A stretch of DNA of 34,349 bases from Salinactinospora qingdaonensis (GCF_039539445.1 NZ_BAABDD010000041.1:1-34349); one strand, 5' to 3'; shown: positions 6,429 to 15,125, counted from the stretch's first letter. Program-made: numbers and translations. The notes: generated by a model not told the origin, from the letters alone.

Positions 6429-9155
6429 ATGAGGGCCGGCCCCCGTTTCTGGCTGGGCGCGATCATGGCGGTCACGCTCGTCTACGCTTTGGGGACGCTC
6501 GTCGAGGTCGACGGGTTGTCCTTGACGGCTGAAGCCGGCACGTGGCCCACCGCCGGGGTCTCCGGGCTGGCTGCTCTCACGCTGCTCTATGCGGCCCGCA
6601 GGAGACAGCGAGAGGCCGAGGCCGCTTTTCCCGAAGGGGAGGGGCCGCCAGAGGCCGACCCCACCCTCGCGAGCGCGAAAGCGTTGCGGTTTCTGGGGCT
6701 GGCCGCCCTGGCGTGGTGCGCGGCGGCCATCACCTACGCCGTCACTGGCCTGCTCAACACCAACGCCGCGCTGTCACTCACGTTCGGTGACCTGTTCTCC
6801 CTGGTCGCGCTGCCGCTCTACGTCCTCGGATTCCTGAGCTTCGCGCCGTTTCCCAAGGGAGTGCGGCCGACGATGCGCTACGTCACCGACAGCTACGTCT
6901 GCGCCGCCGCCGTGTTCGCGGTGATGTGGCTGTTGCTGTTCGGGCCGCTCTACACCGCCCTGGGGGAGAACACCGGGTTCGTCTGGTTCACGCTGGTCTA
7001 CCCCGTCGCCGACATCCTGGTGCTGTGCCTGCTCGCGCCCCTGGTCGTGACCTCGCCGCACAGCACCCGCCGCGCGGTGCTGCTCACCATCGGCGCGTTC
7101 GTCATCATCTGCGGCGCCGACCTGTTGAGCACCATCACCCGACTCAGCGGGGAACCGGTCGCCGGCGGGATCGAGTACCCCGTCCGGCTCCTGGGCTTTG
7201 CGCTGCTGGCGGGCCTGCCGTGGCTGATCCGCGACACCACGAGCGCGACGCCGCGCCGCATCACCGGGCGGGGGCTGTACCGGTTCGCGCCCGAGTTGGC
7301 CGCTGGGACCATGCTGACGCTGGCCACGATCGCGCTCACGGTCGCCGCGCTGCGCATCGAGGGGGTCCAGCCCGTTCTGCCGCTCGTGGCGGGCTCGGCC
7401 GTGCTGGTCATCCTGGTACGGCTCATGGGCATGCTGGAGGAGAACGCCACGCTGGCGCGCATGGTGCGCAGCCGCGAACGCCATTTCTACGAGTTGGCCA
7501 ACAACAGCGGCGACGTCATTCTCATCGTCGACCCCGAGGGGCACATCCGCGACCTCACTCCGGGAACGGCCGAAGCGTTCGGCTACCGCCGCGACGACCT
7601 CCTCGCCCAGCCGATCACCAGCATCATCCACCCTGAGGACCTACCGCAGGTGGCCGCCGCCGCTTCGGCCTTCAACCGCGGCACTACTCAGGGGATGCAC
7701 CTGCGCGTGCGCGTACGCGCCGGCGACGGCACCTGGCGCCACACCGAATCGACGGCCTCGCCTTATGAGCGTCCCGGCGAGCCCGAGCGGCTCCTGATCA
7801 CCGCGCGCGACGTCAGCGCCCAGGTGGCGCTGGAAGAACAGGTCAACCACCTGACCTTCCACGACGGCATCACCGGGCTGCCCAATCGGGCCTACCTGGA
7901 GGAGCGCACCCGCGAAGTCCTCAACCGGCGTGGCCGCACCGAGGGGGAGTGGGGCGAGATCGCCGCGATCTTTTTGGACCTCGACGGCTTCACCGCGGTC
8001 AACGACTCCGCGGGCCACACCTTCGGCGACTACCTGCTCGCGCAGGCCGCACGGCGGTTGCGCACCACCACCGACGCCGGTGTGACGCTGGCGCGTTGGG
8101 GCGGCGACGAGTTCGCGATCCTCATCGAGCGCAGCGCCCAGGCTCCGCGCGTCGTCGATCTGGCCGAGCGGCTGGTGCGCTCCATCAGCACCGAGCCGTT
8201 CCAGGTGGCCGAGCGCGAGGTGGCGCTGTCGGCCAGTGTCGGCGTCGCCTTCGCCGAGCCCGACATCGACGGCGGCGAACTGCTGCGCAACGCCGACATG
8301 GCCATGGCGCGCGCCAAGGAGCAGGGCGGCAGCGGACGGCTGGAGATCTACGCCGCCCACATGCACGCCAAGGTCGTGCGCCGGCTGGAGTTGCAGACCG
8401 AGCTGCGTCAGGGGCTCACCGACGGCGAGTTCACTCTGGAGTACCAGCCGGTGGTCGACTTGGAGAGCTCGCGGGTCACCGCTGTGGAGGCGCTGGTGCG
8501 GTGGCGCCGCGACGGCGCCCTCGTGGCCCCGGAGAAGTTCATCGGCCCGGCTGAGGAGTCGGGGCTGATCGTGCCGTTGGGGGAATGGATACTCCACGAG
8601 TCCTGTGTACGGGTGGCGCTGTGGCGGGCGGCCGACTGGGATATCGGGCTGTCGGTGAATCTGTCGGTCAAACAGATCCTCTCGTCGAAGTTCGTCGAGA
8701 CCGTGGCGGGGGTGCTGGCTGAGAGCGGCCTGCCGCCCCACGTGCTGACGATGGAGGTCGACGAGGAGGTCCTGCTGGAAAACCCCGGCGCGGCCGTGGA
8801 GCGCTTGGCGCAGTTGCGTGAACTGGGGGTACGGCTGGCCATCGACGACTTCGGGATGGGCTATGCCTCCTTGGCGCACCTGCGTGAGTTGCAGGTCGAC
8901 GAGATCAAGATCGACCCCTCCTTCATCCGCGACCTCGGCACTGACGGCACGGTCACCCTGCTCACCAGCACCATCATCCGTCTTGGGCAGGATCTGGGGG
9001 TGCAGGTCGTGGCCGAGGGCATCGAACGGCCCGAGCAGTTGGAGCGGCTCCGCGCGATGGGGTGCACCTACGGGCAGGGATTCCTCGTGGCTCGCCCCAT
9101 GGCTGCCGACGGTGTCGAAGCTCTGGTCGGTGGCGCGGAGATGCCCACCGGCTAG
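6429..9155 (+). CDS. Membrane PAS-GGDEF-EAL cyclic-di-GMP turnover protein
   Basis: A 908-residue bifunctional-type cyclic-di-GMP protein. About ten hydrophobic segments fill residues 5-335. A PAS domain follows (about 350-465: ERHFYELANNSGDVILIVDPEG... HPEDLP), then a diguanylate cyclase domain beginning at DGITGLPNR with GGDEF intact at 558-562, then a phosphodiesterase domain with EAL at 687-689. EAL-domain residues look complete: NLSVKQ, a Glu-rich MEVDEE at the usual LELTES place, DDFGMGYASL, IKIDPSFI, VAEGIE and GQGF. No RxxD inhibitory site is seen five residues before GGDEF. Both domains may therefore be active, with the membrane and PAS parts sensing a signal. ATG 6429 has AGGTG five bases upstream; an in-frame ATG at 6348 would add 27 residues. 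Similar multi-domain proteins control development in Streptomyces (Rmd/Cdg families). Confidence 0.93.
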   Translation: MRAGPRFWLGAIMAVTLVYALGTLVEVDGLSLTAEAGTWPTAGVSGLAALTLLYAARRRQREAEAAFPEGEGPPEADPTLASAKALRFLGLAALAWCAAAITYAVTGLLNTNAALSLTFGDLFSLVALPLYVLGFLSFAPFPKGVRPTMRYVTDSYVCAAAVFAVMWLLLFGPLYTALGENTGFVWFTLVYPVADILVLCLLAPLVVTSPHSTRRAVLLTIGAFVIICGADLLSTITRLSGEPVAGGIEYPVRLLGFALLAGLPWLIRDTTSATPRRITGRGLYRFAPELAAGTMLTLATIALTVAALRIEGVQPVLPLVAGSAVLVILVRLMGMLEENATLARMVRSRERHFYELANNSGDVILIVDPEGHIRDLTPGTAEAFGYRRDDLLAQPITSIIHPEDLPQVAAAASAFNRGTTQGMHLRVRVRAGDGTWRHTESTASPYERPGEPERLLITARDVSAQVALEEQVNHLTFHDGITGLPNRAYLEERTREVLNRRGRTEGEWGEIAAIFLDLDGFTAVNDSAGHTFGDYLLAQAARRLRTTTDAGVTLARWGGDEFAILIERSAQAPRVVDLAERLVRSISTEPFQVAEREVALSASVGVAFAEPDIDGGELLRNADMAMARAKEQGGSGRLEIYAAHMHAKVVRRLELQTELRQGLTDGEFTLEYQPVVDLESSRVTAVEALVRWRRDGALVAPEKFIGPAEESGLIVPLGEWILHESCVRVALWRAADWDIGLSVNLSVKQILSSKFVETVAGVLAESGLPPHVLTMEVDEEVLLENPGAAVERLAQLRELGVRLAIDDFGMGYASLAHLRELQVDEIKIDPSFIRDLGTDGTVTLLTSTIIRLGQDLGVQVVAEGIERPEQLERLRAMGCTYGQGFLVARPMAADGVEALVGGAEMPTG

Positions 9156-9420
9156 GTCGCCGAGGCAGACAGGGGCCGCTGGCGGCGTGGGCGGTTCGGG
9201 GCCGGTAGCCGCGTGGGGCCGCTCGCGGTGCGCCGTCGAGAAGGGGCGGGGTGTCAGCGTCGGGGAGTGCCGCCGCGGCCTTCGGCCCGGTGCTCGGTTG
9301 GTCGGCAGAGCATTCATAAGGCGCGGTGGCTGCGCTTTCTGGCGGAATGTCCGTGTTACGTGCGTGTGACCTGCTTTTTGGCGGTGCGGCGATCACGTGC
9401 ACGGAAACCGTATGGTGAGC

Positions 9421-9440
9421 CTCACATCTTAAATTGTGAG
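9421..9440. promoter_or_regulatory. Inverted repeat upstream of the ilvB promoter
   Basis: CTCACA (9421-9426) and TGTGAG (9435-9440) are perfect inverted copies separated by eight AT-rich bases. The repeat ends 17 bases before the -35 box of the ilvB leader promoter, a place typical of an activator or repressor site. The cognate protein is unknown. Confidence 0.45.
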
Positions 9441-9457
9441 ACATCTTGGTGTTTCGG

Positions 9458-9487
9458 TTGACGCCTTGGTAGCCCCTCGGTCATTGT
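9458..9487 (+). promoter_or_regulatory. Promoter of the ilvB leader
   Basis: TTGACG (9458-9463), an 18-base spacer, then CATTGT (9482-9487). The leader-peptide ATG follows 7 bases later at 9495, so the transcript probably starts at or within a base or two of this ATG and is leaderless. Confidence 0.6.
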
Positions 9488-9494
9488 TGACCGT

Positions 9495-9545
9495 ATGCAA
9501 AGCAACTCGCGGATTCTCGTACTTGGTCAGCGCGCAACAAGCTGA
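9495..9545 (+). CDS. ilvB attenuator leader peptide (contains Ile-Leu-Val-Leu)
   Basis: ATG at 9495 opens a 16-residue frame, MQSNSRILVLGQRATS, ending at TGA 9543-9545. The run ATT-CTC-GTA-CTT codes Ile-Leu-Val-Leu, the three branched-chain amino acids made by the pathway. It lies directly upstream of competing hairpins and a U-tract terminator in front of ilvB. This is the classical design in which ribosome stalling on scarce Ile/Leu/Val tRNAs prevents termination; leader-peptide control of ilvB in actinobacteria is established knowledge. There is no room for a ribosome binding site between the promoter and ATG. Confidence 0.85.
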   Translation: MQSNSRILVLGQRATS

Positions 9546-9598
9546 CCAGGTACCTGTTGCGCGCTCCCCTCAACCGCAGTCGCGGTGGGGGGTTTTTT
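9524..9598 (+). promoter_or_regulatory. ilvB transcription attenuator (competing hairpins plus terminator)
   Basis: Three stems can be drawn. Stem A: TGGTCAGC (9524-9531) with GCTGACCA (9541-9548). Stem B: GCGCGCAACA (9530-9539) with TGTTGCGCGC (9555-9564); it shares bases with A and can extend by A9529-T9565 and toward the CCCC at 9566-9569. Terminator: CTCCCC-TCA-ACCGC (9565-9577) with GCGGT-GGGGGG (9582-9592), then TTTTTT (9593-9598). The left arms of A and B lie within the leader-peptide codons, so ribosome position would choose between them. Which stem acts as antiterminator is inferred. Confidence 0.8.
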
Positions 9599-9645
9599 GT
9601 TGCTAGGCGCCACCGAACCTCAAGCCCTCTCCGAAGGATCTTGTG

Positions 9646-11412
9646 ATGACCGAGCAGATGACCGGAGCCCAATCGCTCATCAGGTCGTTGGAGCATGTCG
9701 GCGTCGACGTGGTGTTCGGGATTCCTGGCGGGGCCATTCTCCCCGCGTACGACCCCTTGTTCGATTCCGCGAAAGTGCGCCACGTTCTCATGCGTCATGA
9801 GCAGGGCGCCGGTCACGCGGCGGAAGGCTACGCCTACGCCACCGGTCGCCCCGGCGTGTGTGTGGCCACCAGCGGCCCGGGGGCCACGAATCTGGTCACT
9901 CCACTCGCCGACGCCCACATGGACTCCGTTCCCATGGTCGCGATCACCGGGCAGGTCGTCGCACCGCTCATTGGGACCGACGCATTCCAGGAAGCCGATA
10001 TCTGCGGCATTACGATGCCGATCACCAAGCACAACTTCCTGATCAGGGACCCCGAAGACATTCCGCGCACCATTGCGGAAGCGTTCCATATCGCTTCCAG
10101 CGGACGTCCCGGACCCGTCCTCGTCGACATCGCCAAAAGCGCACTACAAGCCCAGACCGTCTTCTCCTGGCCACAGAAACTCGACCTACCGGGCTACCGG
10201 CCGGTCACCAAGCCCCACGGTAAGCAGGTCCGTGAGGCGGCCCGCATGATCAGCACGGCGCAGCGCCCCGTCTTCTACGTCGGCGGCGGCGTGGCCAAGG
10301 CCGGCGCCGCCCAAGAGCTGCGGGTGCTGGCCGAACTTACCGGTATCCCCGTCACCACCACGCTGATGGCCAAGGGGGTTTTCCCCGACAGCCACGAGCA
10401 GAACCTGGGCATGCCCGGCATGCACGGTACCGTCGCCGCCGTCGGCGCCCTCCAGCGCGCCGACCTCGTCGTGGCCCTCGGCGCCCGGTTCGACGACCGG
10501 GTCACCGGCAAACTCGACAGTTTCGCCCCCGACGCCAAGATCGTCCACGCCGACATCGACCCGGCCGAGATCTCCAAGAACCGCCACGCCGACGTCCCCA
10601 TCGTGGGCGACGCGCGCGAGGTCCTCGCCGACCTCATCGTGGCCGTGCGCAACGAGCAGTCCGCGGGCCGCCAAGGCGACTACACGGCGTGGTGGACCCA
10701 GCTCGACCGGCTGCGCACCATCTACCCGCTGGGCTACGACGCCCCCGAGGACGGCAGCCTCTCGCCGCAGTACGTCATCAAGCGCATCGGCGAGCTTGTC
10801 GGCCCCGAGGCCAGCTACGTCGCCGGCGTCGGCCAGCACCAGATGTGGGCCGCCCAGTTCATCGGCTACGAGCACACCGGCGCCTTCGTCAACTCCGGCG
10901 GCGCCGGCACCATGGGCTTCGCGGTCCCGGCCGCACTCGGAGTCAAGGCCGGCGCCCCCGACAAGCAGGTGTGGGCCATCGACGGTGACGGCTGCTTCCA
11001 GATGACCAACCAAGAGTTGGCCACGGCGGCGATCGAGAACATCCCGATCAAGATCGCCGTCATCAACAATGACAACCTGGGCATGGTGCGCCAGTGGCAG
11101 ACGCTGTTCTACGAGGGCCGCTACTCCCAGACCAACCTGCAAAACTTCCCCCAAGCCGGCACCGAAAAAGTGCGCATCCCCGACCTCGTCAAGCTCGCGG
11201 AGTCATACGGTGGTGTGGGGTTGCGGTGTGAGCGGGTCGAGGACGTCGACGCCACGATCGAGAAGGCCATGGCCATCGACGACGTCCCCGTGGTCATCGA
11301 CTTTGCGGTCAACCCCGACGCCATGGTCTGGCCGATGGTCGGCCCGGGCGTCAGCAACGACAACATCCAGTACGCGCGCGACATGGCGCCCGACTGGGAC
11401 GACGAGGAATAG
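9646..11412 (+). CDS. ilvB: Acetolactate (acetohydroxyacid) synthase large subunit
   Basis: Catalytic subunit of acetohydroxyacid synthase, 588 residues. It joins two pyruvates into acetolactate (valine/leucine) or pyruvate and 2-ketobutyrate into acetohydroxybutyrate (isoleucine), using thiamine diphosphate and FAD. The N-terminal pyrimidine-binding domain has the catalytic Glu52 in MRHEQGAGHAAEGYA. The C-terminal ThDP motif starts with GDG at 447-449 and ends with Asn-Asn at 474-475. ATG 9646 lies 7 bases after GAAGGA and is preferred over the GTG just before it. The gene is read after the attenuator and is followed 19 bases later by ilvN, the regulatory subunit. Confidence 0.97.
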   Translation: MTEQMTGAQSLIRSLEHVGVDVVFGIPGGAILPAYDPLFDSAKVRHVLMRHEQGAGHAAEGYAYATGRPGVCVATSGPGATNLVTPLADAHMDSVPMVAITGQVVAPLIGTDAFQEADICGITMPITKHNFLIRDPEDIPRTIAEAFHIASSGRPGPVLVDIAKSALQAQTVFSWPQKLDLPGYRPVTKPHGKQVREAARMISTAQRPVFYVGGGVAKAGAAQELRVLAELTGIPVTTTLMAKGVFPDSHEQNLGMPGMHGTVAAVGALQRADLVVALGARFDDRVTGKLDSFAPDAKIVHADIDPAEISKNRHADVPIVGDAREVLADLIVAVRNEQSAGRQGDYTAWWTQLDRLRTIYPLGYDAPEDGSLSPQYVIKRIGELVGPEASYVAGVGQHQMWAAQFIGYEHTGAFVNSGGAGTMGFAVPAALGVKAGAPDKQVWAIDGDGCFQMTNQELATAAIENIPIKIAVINNDNLGMVRQWQTLFYEGRYSQTNLQNFPQAGTEKVRIPDLVKLAESYGGVGLRCERVEDVDATIEKAMAIDDVPVVIDFAVNPDAMVWPMVGPGVSNDNIQYARDMAPDWDDEE

Positions 11413-11431
11413 GTACACAGGCGGATTTGAA

Positions 11432-11956
11432 ATGAGTCAGCACACGCTTTCCGTCCTTGTGGAAGACACGCCGGGGATACTGGCCCGCGCCTCGGGACTG
11501 TTCTCGCGCCGTGGCTTCAACATCCATTCCCTCGCCGTGGGCCCCACCGAGTACGAGGGACTCTCCCGGATGACGATCGTGGTCAACTGCGACCTCCACC
11601 CGATGGAGCAGGTGACCAAACAGCTCAACAAGCTGCTCAACGTCATCAAGATCGTCGAGATGGACTCCGACGCCTCCGTGCGCAGGGAACTGCTGCTGGT
11701 CAAGGTCAAGGCCGACAGCGCCAACCGCAGTCACGTGCTGGAGATCGCCGAACTCTTCCGGGCCAACGTCGTCGACGTGCACCCGGACGTGATCGTCATG
11801 GAGGCCACCGGCAACCCCGATAAGCTCGAAGCGCTGATCCGCAACCTCGAACCTTTCGGGATCAAAGAGCTCGTGAAATCCGGGGTCGTCGCGATGGGCC
11901 GCGGCCCGCGGTCGATGACCGACCGTTCCCTGCGCGCCGTCGAACGCGGCGCCTGA
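11432..11956 (+). CDS. ilvN: Acetolactate synthase small (regulatory) subunit
   Basis: A 174-residue regulatory subunit. The N-terminal ACT domain (residues 1 to about 78: HTLSVLVEDTPGILARASGL... FNIHSLAVGPTE) binds valine for feedback inhibition in this family. The C-terminal ACT-like half (RRELLLVKVKAD... FRANVVDVHPD... PFGIKELVKSG) activates the large subunit. Start ATG 11432 follows CAGGCGGA; upstream in-frame sequence belongs to ilvB in another frame. It is tightly linked to ilvB. Confidence 0.96.
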   Translation: MSQHTLSVLVEDTPGILARASGLFSRRGFNIHSLAVGPTEYEGLSRMTIVVNCDLHPMEQVTKQLNKLLNVIKIVEMDSDASVRRELLLVKVKADSANRSHVLEIAELFRANVVDVHPDVIVMEATGNPDKLEALIRNLEPFGIKELVKSGVVAMGRGPRSMTDRSLRAVERGA

Positions 11957-12083
11957 CACGCGCGGTCCGCGAAGCTTGCCCACGTCGCGCGCCGGGGCCC
12001 GGCGGCGAACGGGCGGGGCGACACCGCACGGCAGAAGCCCCGTGGCCGCGACGACGACAGAACAAACAAGGAGACAACCCGCA

Positions 12084-13079
12084 GTGGTAGCACAGATGTA
12101 CTACGACGACGCCGCCGACCTGAAGGTGATCCAGGGGCGTAAGGTCGCCGTGATCGGTTACGGCAGCCAGGGCCACGCCCACGCACTGTCGTTGCGTGAC
12201 TCCGGCGTCGACGTGCGCGTAGGCCTGGCCGAGGGTTCCAAGAGCCGTGCCACGGCCGAGGAGAACGGTCTGCGCGTCGTGACGCCGGCCGAGGCCGCCC
12301 GTGAGGCCGACCTCATCATGATCCTGGTGCCCGACCACATCCACCGCGATCTCTTCAGCAACGAGATCGCCCCCAACCTGCAACCGGGCGACGCGCTCTT
12401 CTTCGCCCACGGTTTCAGTGTCCGCTTCGGGCTGGTCGAGCCCCCCGAGGGCGTTGACGTCGCCATGGTCGCCCCCAAGGGGCCCGGCCACCTGGTGCGC
12501 CGCCAGTACGAGGTGGGTCACGGCGTGCCCTGCCTGGTCGCGGTCGAAAAGGACGACTCCGGCTCCGCGTGGGACCTCGCGCTGTCGTATGCCAAGGGCA
12601 TCGGCGGCACCCGTGCCGGCGCGCTGCGGACCACCTTCACCGAAGAGACCGAAACCGACCTGTTCGGGGAGCAGGCCGTGCTGTGCGGCGGCGTCTCCGA
12701 GCTGATCAAGGCCGGCTTCGAGACCCTCGTCGAGGCGGGCTACCAGCCCGAGTCGGCCTACTTCGAGTGCCTGCACGAGATGAAGCTCATCGTCGACCTC
12801 ATGTACGAGGGCGGCATCTCCAAGATGTACTGGTCGGTCTCCGACAACGCCGAGTACGGCGGCTACACCCGTGGCCCCCGCCTGATCACCGAGCAAACCA
12901 AGCAGGAGATGCGCAGGATTCTCGGCGAGATCCAGGACGGCACCTACGCCCGCGAGCTCGTCGCCGAGTTCGACGCCGGCCGCCCGAACTTTCTCAAGCG
13001 TCGCGAGGCCGAGCAGGGAGAGCAGATCGAGAAGGTGGGTGCCGAGCTGCGCCCGCTGATGAGCTGGCTCAAGGGGTAG
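12084..13079 (+). CDS. ilvC: Ketol-acid reductoisomerase (NADP+)
   Basis: Class I ketol-acid reductoisomerase, 331 residues. It rearranges and reduces acetolactate or acetohydroxybutyrate to the dihydroxy acid. The Rossmann fingerprint is VAVIGYGSQGHAHA (21-34). The C-terminal knotted domain carries the acidic Mg2+ ligands around FGEQAVLCGG and ECLHEMKLIVDLMYEGG. The GTG at 12084 follows AAGGAG by about 10 bases and aligns with the normal actinobacterial start (xAxxxYDD). The gap from ilvN is 127 bases. The stop codon TAG overlaps the end of a MITE-like element (13077-13228). Confidence 0.96.
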   Translation: MVAQMYYDDAADLKVIQGRKVAVIGYGSQGHAHALSLRDSGVDVRVGLAEGSKSRATAEENGLRVVTPAEAAREADLIMILVPDHIHRDLFSNEIAPNLQPGDALFFAHGFSVRFGLVEPPEGVDVAMVAPKGPGHLVRRQYEVGHGVPCLVAVEKDDSGSAWDLALSYAKGIGGTRAGALRTTFTEETETDLFGEQAVLCGGVSELIKAGFETLVEAGYQPESAYFECLHEMKLIVDLMYEGGISKMYWSVSDNAEYGGYTRGPRLITEQTKQEMRRILGEIQDGTYARELVAEFDAGRPNFLKRREAEQGEQIEKVGAELRPLMSWLKG

Positions 13080-13228
13080 GTTCTGTTGTTCGGGCGGCTG
13101 GAGTGTGGGGGCGTAGGGAGCTCTTTATCCGCTCGTGCCTCGATCGCTGCGCGATCTCGGCAGCCTGTGGGGACGCTCACCCACGGTGCCCACTGCCGAT
13201 TCTCGCCGCCCTTGAAAAACAGAACCTA
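13077..13228 (+). mobile_element. MITE-like element, copy 1 (at ilvC stop codon)
   Basis: A 152-base non-coding unit bounded by TA on both sides. The first 11 bases, TAGGTTCTGTT (13077-13087), are perfectly inverted at the end, AACAGAACCTA (13218-13228). It aligns over its whole length with the reverse complement of 15123-15275, with an identical 29-base core (here 13131-13159). TA flanks and GG...CC ends resemble IS630/Tc1-mariner-type MITEs. It lies between the ilvC stop and the ilvC terminator. Confidence 0.75.
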
Positions 13229-13234
13229 GCCTTC

Positions 13235-13274
13235 GCCGGTGTGCGGGCGGCCCACCCGTCGCCCGCACACCGGC
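13235..13274 (+). terminator. Terminator of ilvBNC
   Basis: Perfect 14-bp arms GCCGGTGTGCGGGC (13235-13248) and GCCCGCACACCGGC (13261-13274) with a 12-base loop. No U-tract follows, as is common in GC-rich actinobacteria. It starts 6 bases after the MITE-like element. Confidence 0.7.
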
Positions 13275-13532
13275 TGCCGCGGCGTCCCCGCCGCGGGGGT
13301 TCCCCGCGCGCCGGCGGCTGCCGCCCCAGAGCCACCTGGGGAGCACTCCCCAAAAGCGGATAGTTTTACCAGGTCAGAGCGGGTGCTATGCAGCTCGCCG
13401 CTCCCTCCCCGATGGGAAATCCAACCGTCGCACTAGACTTTCCGGTGGCCGTGTCGCCCGTCCGGTAGGCGCGGAGTTCGTCATAAGCCGTCCATAGGGC
13501 GGCCACGTCGCAACCCACCTAAGGATCTAGCT
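13275..13532. other. Upstream region of serA
   Basis: GC-rich repeats up to about 13340, then a less GC-rich stretch that should hold the serA promoter. No leader peptide or attenuator of the ilvB/cimA kind is seen. The serA ribosome binding site is AAGGATC at about 13521-13527. Confidence 0.4.
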
Positions 13533-15125
13533 GTGCCCAAGCCCGCCGTTCTCGTCGCGGAAAAGCTCTCTCCCGCTGGTCTCGCGCTGTTGGAGGAGGA
13601 TTTCGAAGTCCGCCAAACCGACGGCTCCGATCGCTCGCAGCTCATCCCGGCGCTCGCCGACGTCGACGCCCTGATCGTGCGGAGCGCGACTCAGGTCGAC
13701 GCCGAGGCGCTTGAGGCGGCCTCGAACCTCAAGGTCGTCGCTCGTGCGGGTGTGGGGCTGGACAACGTCGATGTCGACGCCGCAACCAAGGCCGGCGTCC
13801 TCGTCGTGAACGCACCCACCTCCAACATCATCAGTGCCGCCGAGCAGGCCATCAACCTGCTGCTGGCCTGCTCGCGCAACACCGCCCCCGCCCACAACGC
13901 CCTGGTGCACGGTGAGTGGAAGCGTTCCAAGTACACCGGTGTCGAGCTTTACGACAAGGTCGTGGGGATCGTCGGCCTCGGCCGGATCGGGGTGCTGGTC
14001 GCCCAGCGCCTCGCCTCGTTCGGGATGCGCATCCTCGCCTACGACCCCTTCGTCCAGCAGACCCGCGCCGCCCAGATGGGCGTTGAGCTGGTCTCGCTCG
14101 ACGAGTTGCTGCGCCAGAGCGACTACATCACGATCCACCTTCCCAAGAACAAGGACACCCTTGGCCTGATCGGCGACGAAGCGCTGAGCAAGGTCAAGCC
14201 GAGCGTGCGCATCATCAACGCCGCTCGCGGCGGCATCCTCGACGAGGACGCCCTGTACCGCGCACTCAAGGAGGGCCGGGTCGCCGGCGCGGGCATCGAC
14301 GTCTTCACCAAGGAGCCCTGCACCGACAGCCCGCTCTTCGAGTTCGAGAACGTCGTCGTCGCCCCTCACCTGGGCGCCAGTACGCACGAGGCCCAGGAGA
14401 AGGCCGGAACGCAGGTGGCGCGCTCGGTCAAGCTCGCGCTGTCGGGCGAGTTCGTCCCCGACGCGGTCAACGTTCAGGGCGGGGCCGTCGCCGAGGAGGT
14501 CAAGCCCGCTCTGCCGCTGACCGAGAAGCTCGGTCGGATCTTTACCGCCATCGCCGGCGGTGTGGCCAGCCGTATCGACGTCGAGGCCCGCGGTGAGATC
14601 GCCGCCCACGACGTCAAGGTGCTGGAACTGGCAGCGCTCAAGGGCGTGTTCGGCGACGTGGTCGAGGAAGCCGTCACCTTCGTCAACGCTCCGCTGCTGG
14701 CCAAGGAGCGCGGCGTCGAGGTGAACCTTGTGACCAGCGAGGACAGCACCGAATGGCGCAACCTCATCCGCGTGCACGGCATCATGGCCAACGGCCAGCG
14801 GGTCTCGGTCTCGGGCACGCTCACCGGCGCCGAGCGCCAGTTCGAGAAGATCGTCGAGCTCAACAACTACAGCATGGAGATCACGCCGACCGAGCACATG
14901 GCGTTCTTCTCCTACGATGACCGTCCCGGCATCGTCGGCATCGTCGGCCGGCTGCTGGGCGAGACCGGGGTCAACATCGCCGGGATGCAGGTGAGCCGCG
15001 ACGTCGAGGGGGGCAAGGCGCTCATCACCCTGACCGTCGACTCCGCCATCCCCAAGGACGTCCTCTCCAGCATCTCCACCGAGATCGGCGCTGAGACCAC
15101 CCGCAGCGTGGACCTGGAGGACTAG
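13533..15125 (+). CDS. serA: D-3-phosphoglycerate dehydrogenase
   Basis: First enzyme of serine synthesis, oxidising 3-phosphoglycerate with NAD+. At 530 residues it is the long form. N-terminal substrate domain: GVGLDNVDVDAATKAG. NAD domain: VGIVGLGRIGVLVAQRLASFGM. Catalytic region: NAARGGILDEDAL and the His in APHLGASTHEAQ. An allosteric substrate-binding domain spans about 320-450. A C-terminal ACT domain (MAFFSYDDRPGIVGIVGRLLGETGVNIAGMQ-type) is the usual serine-feedback site. GTG 13533 follows AAGGATC. The natural C-terminus ARSVDLED-like (TRSVDLED) is kept; the TAG stop coincides with the edge of MITE copy 2. Confidence 0.97.
   Translation: MPKPAVLVAEKLSPAGLALLEEDFEVRQTDGSDRSQLIPALADVDALIVRSATQVDAEALEAASNLKVVARAGVGLDNVDVDAATKAGVLVVNAPTSNIISAAEQAINLLLACSRNTAPAHNALVHGEWKRSKYTGVELYDKVVGIVGLGRIGVLVAQRLASFGMRILAYDPFVQQTRAAQMGVELVSLDELLRQSDYITIHLPKNKDTLGLIGDEALSKVKPSVRIINAARGGILDEDALYRALKEGRVAGAGIDVFTKEPCTDSPLFEFENVVVAPHLGASTHEAQEKAGTQVARSVKLALSGEFVPDAVNVQGGAVAEEVKPALPLTEKLGRIFTAIAGGVASRIDVEARGEIAAHDVKVLELAALKGVFGDVVEEAVTFVNAPLLAKERGVEVNLVTSEDSTEWRNLIRVHGIMANGQRVSVSGTLTGAERQFEKIVELNNYSMEITPTEHMAFFSYDDRPGIVGIVGRLLGETGVNIAGMQVSRDVEGGKALITLTVDSAIPKDVLSSISTEIGAETTRSVDLED

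Larger units (their letters stand above)
9156..9645. other. ilvB control region
   Basis: The first ~260 bases after the GGDEF/EAL stop hold nothing recognisable. From 9421 on come the inverted repeat, promoter, leader peptide and attenuator listed separately, then GAAGGA (9633-9638), the ribosome binding site of ilvB. Confidence 0.6.

Noticed and set aside
7641..9317. A 558-codon open frame on the minus strand
   Set aside because: It is the antisense of the GGDEF/EAL gene, whose plus-strand reading has full domain motifs; long antisense frames are common at this GC content.
10186..11154. A 322-codon minus-strand frame inside ilvB
   Set aside because: Antisense shadow of a clear acetohydroxyacid synthase gene.
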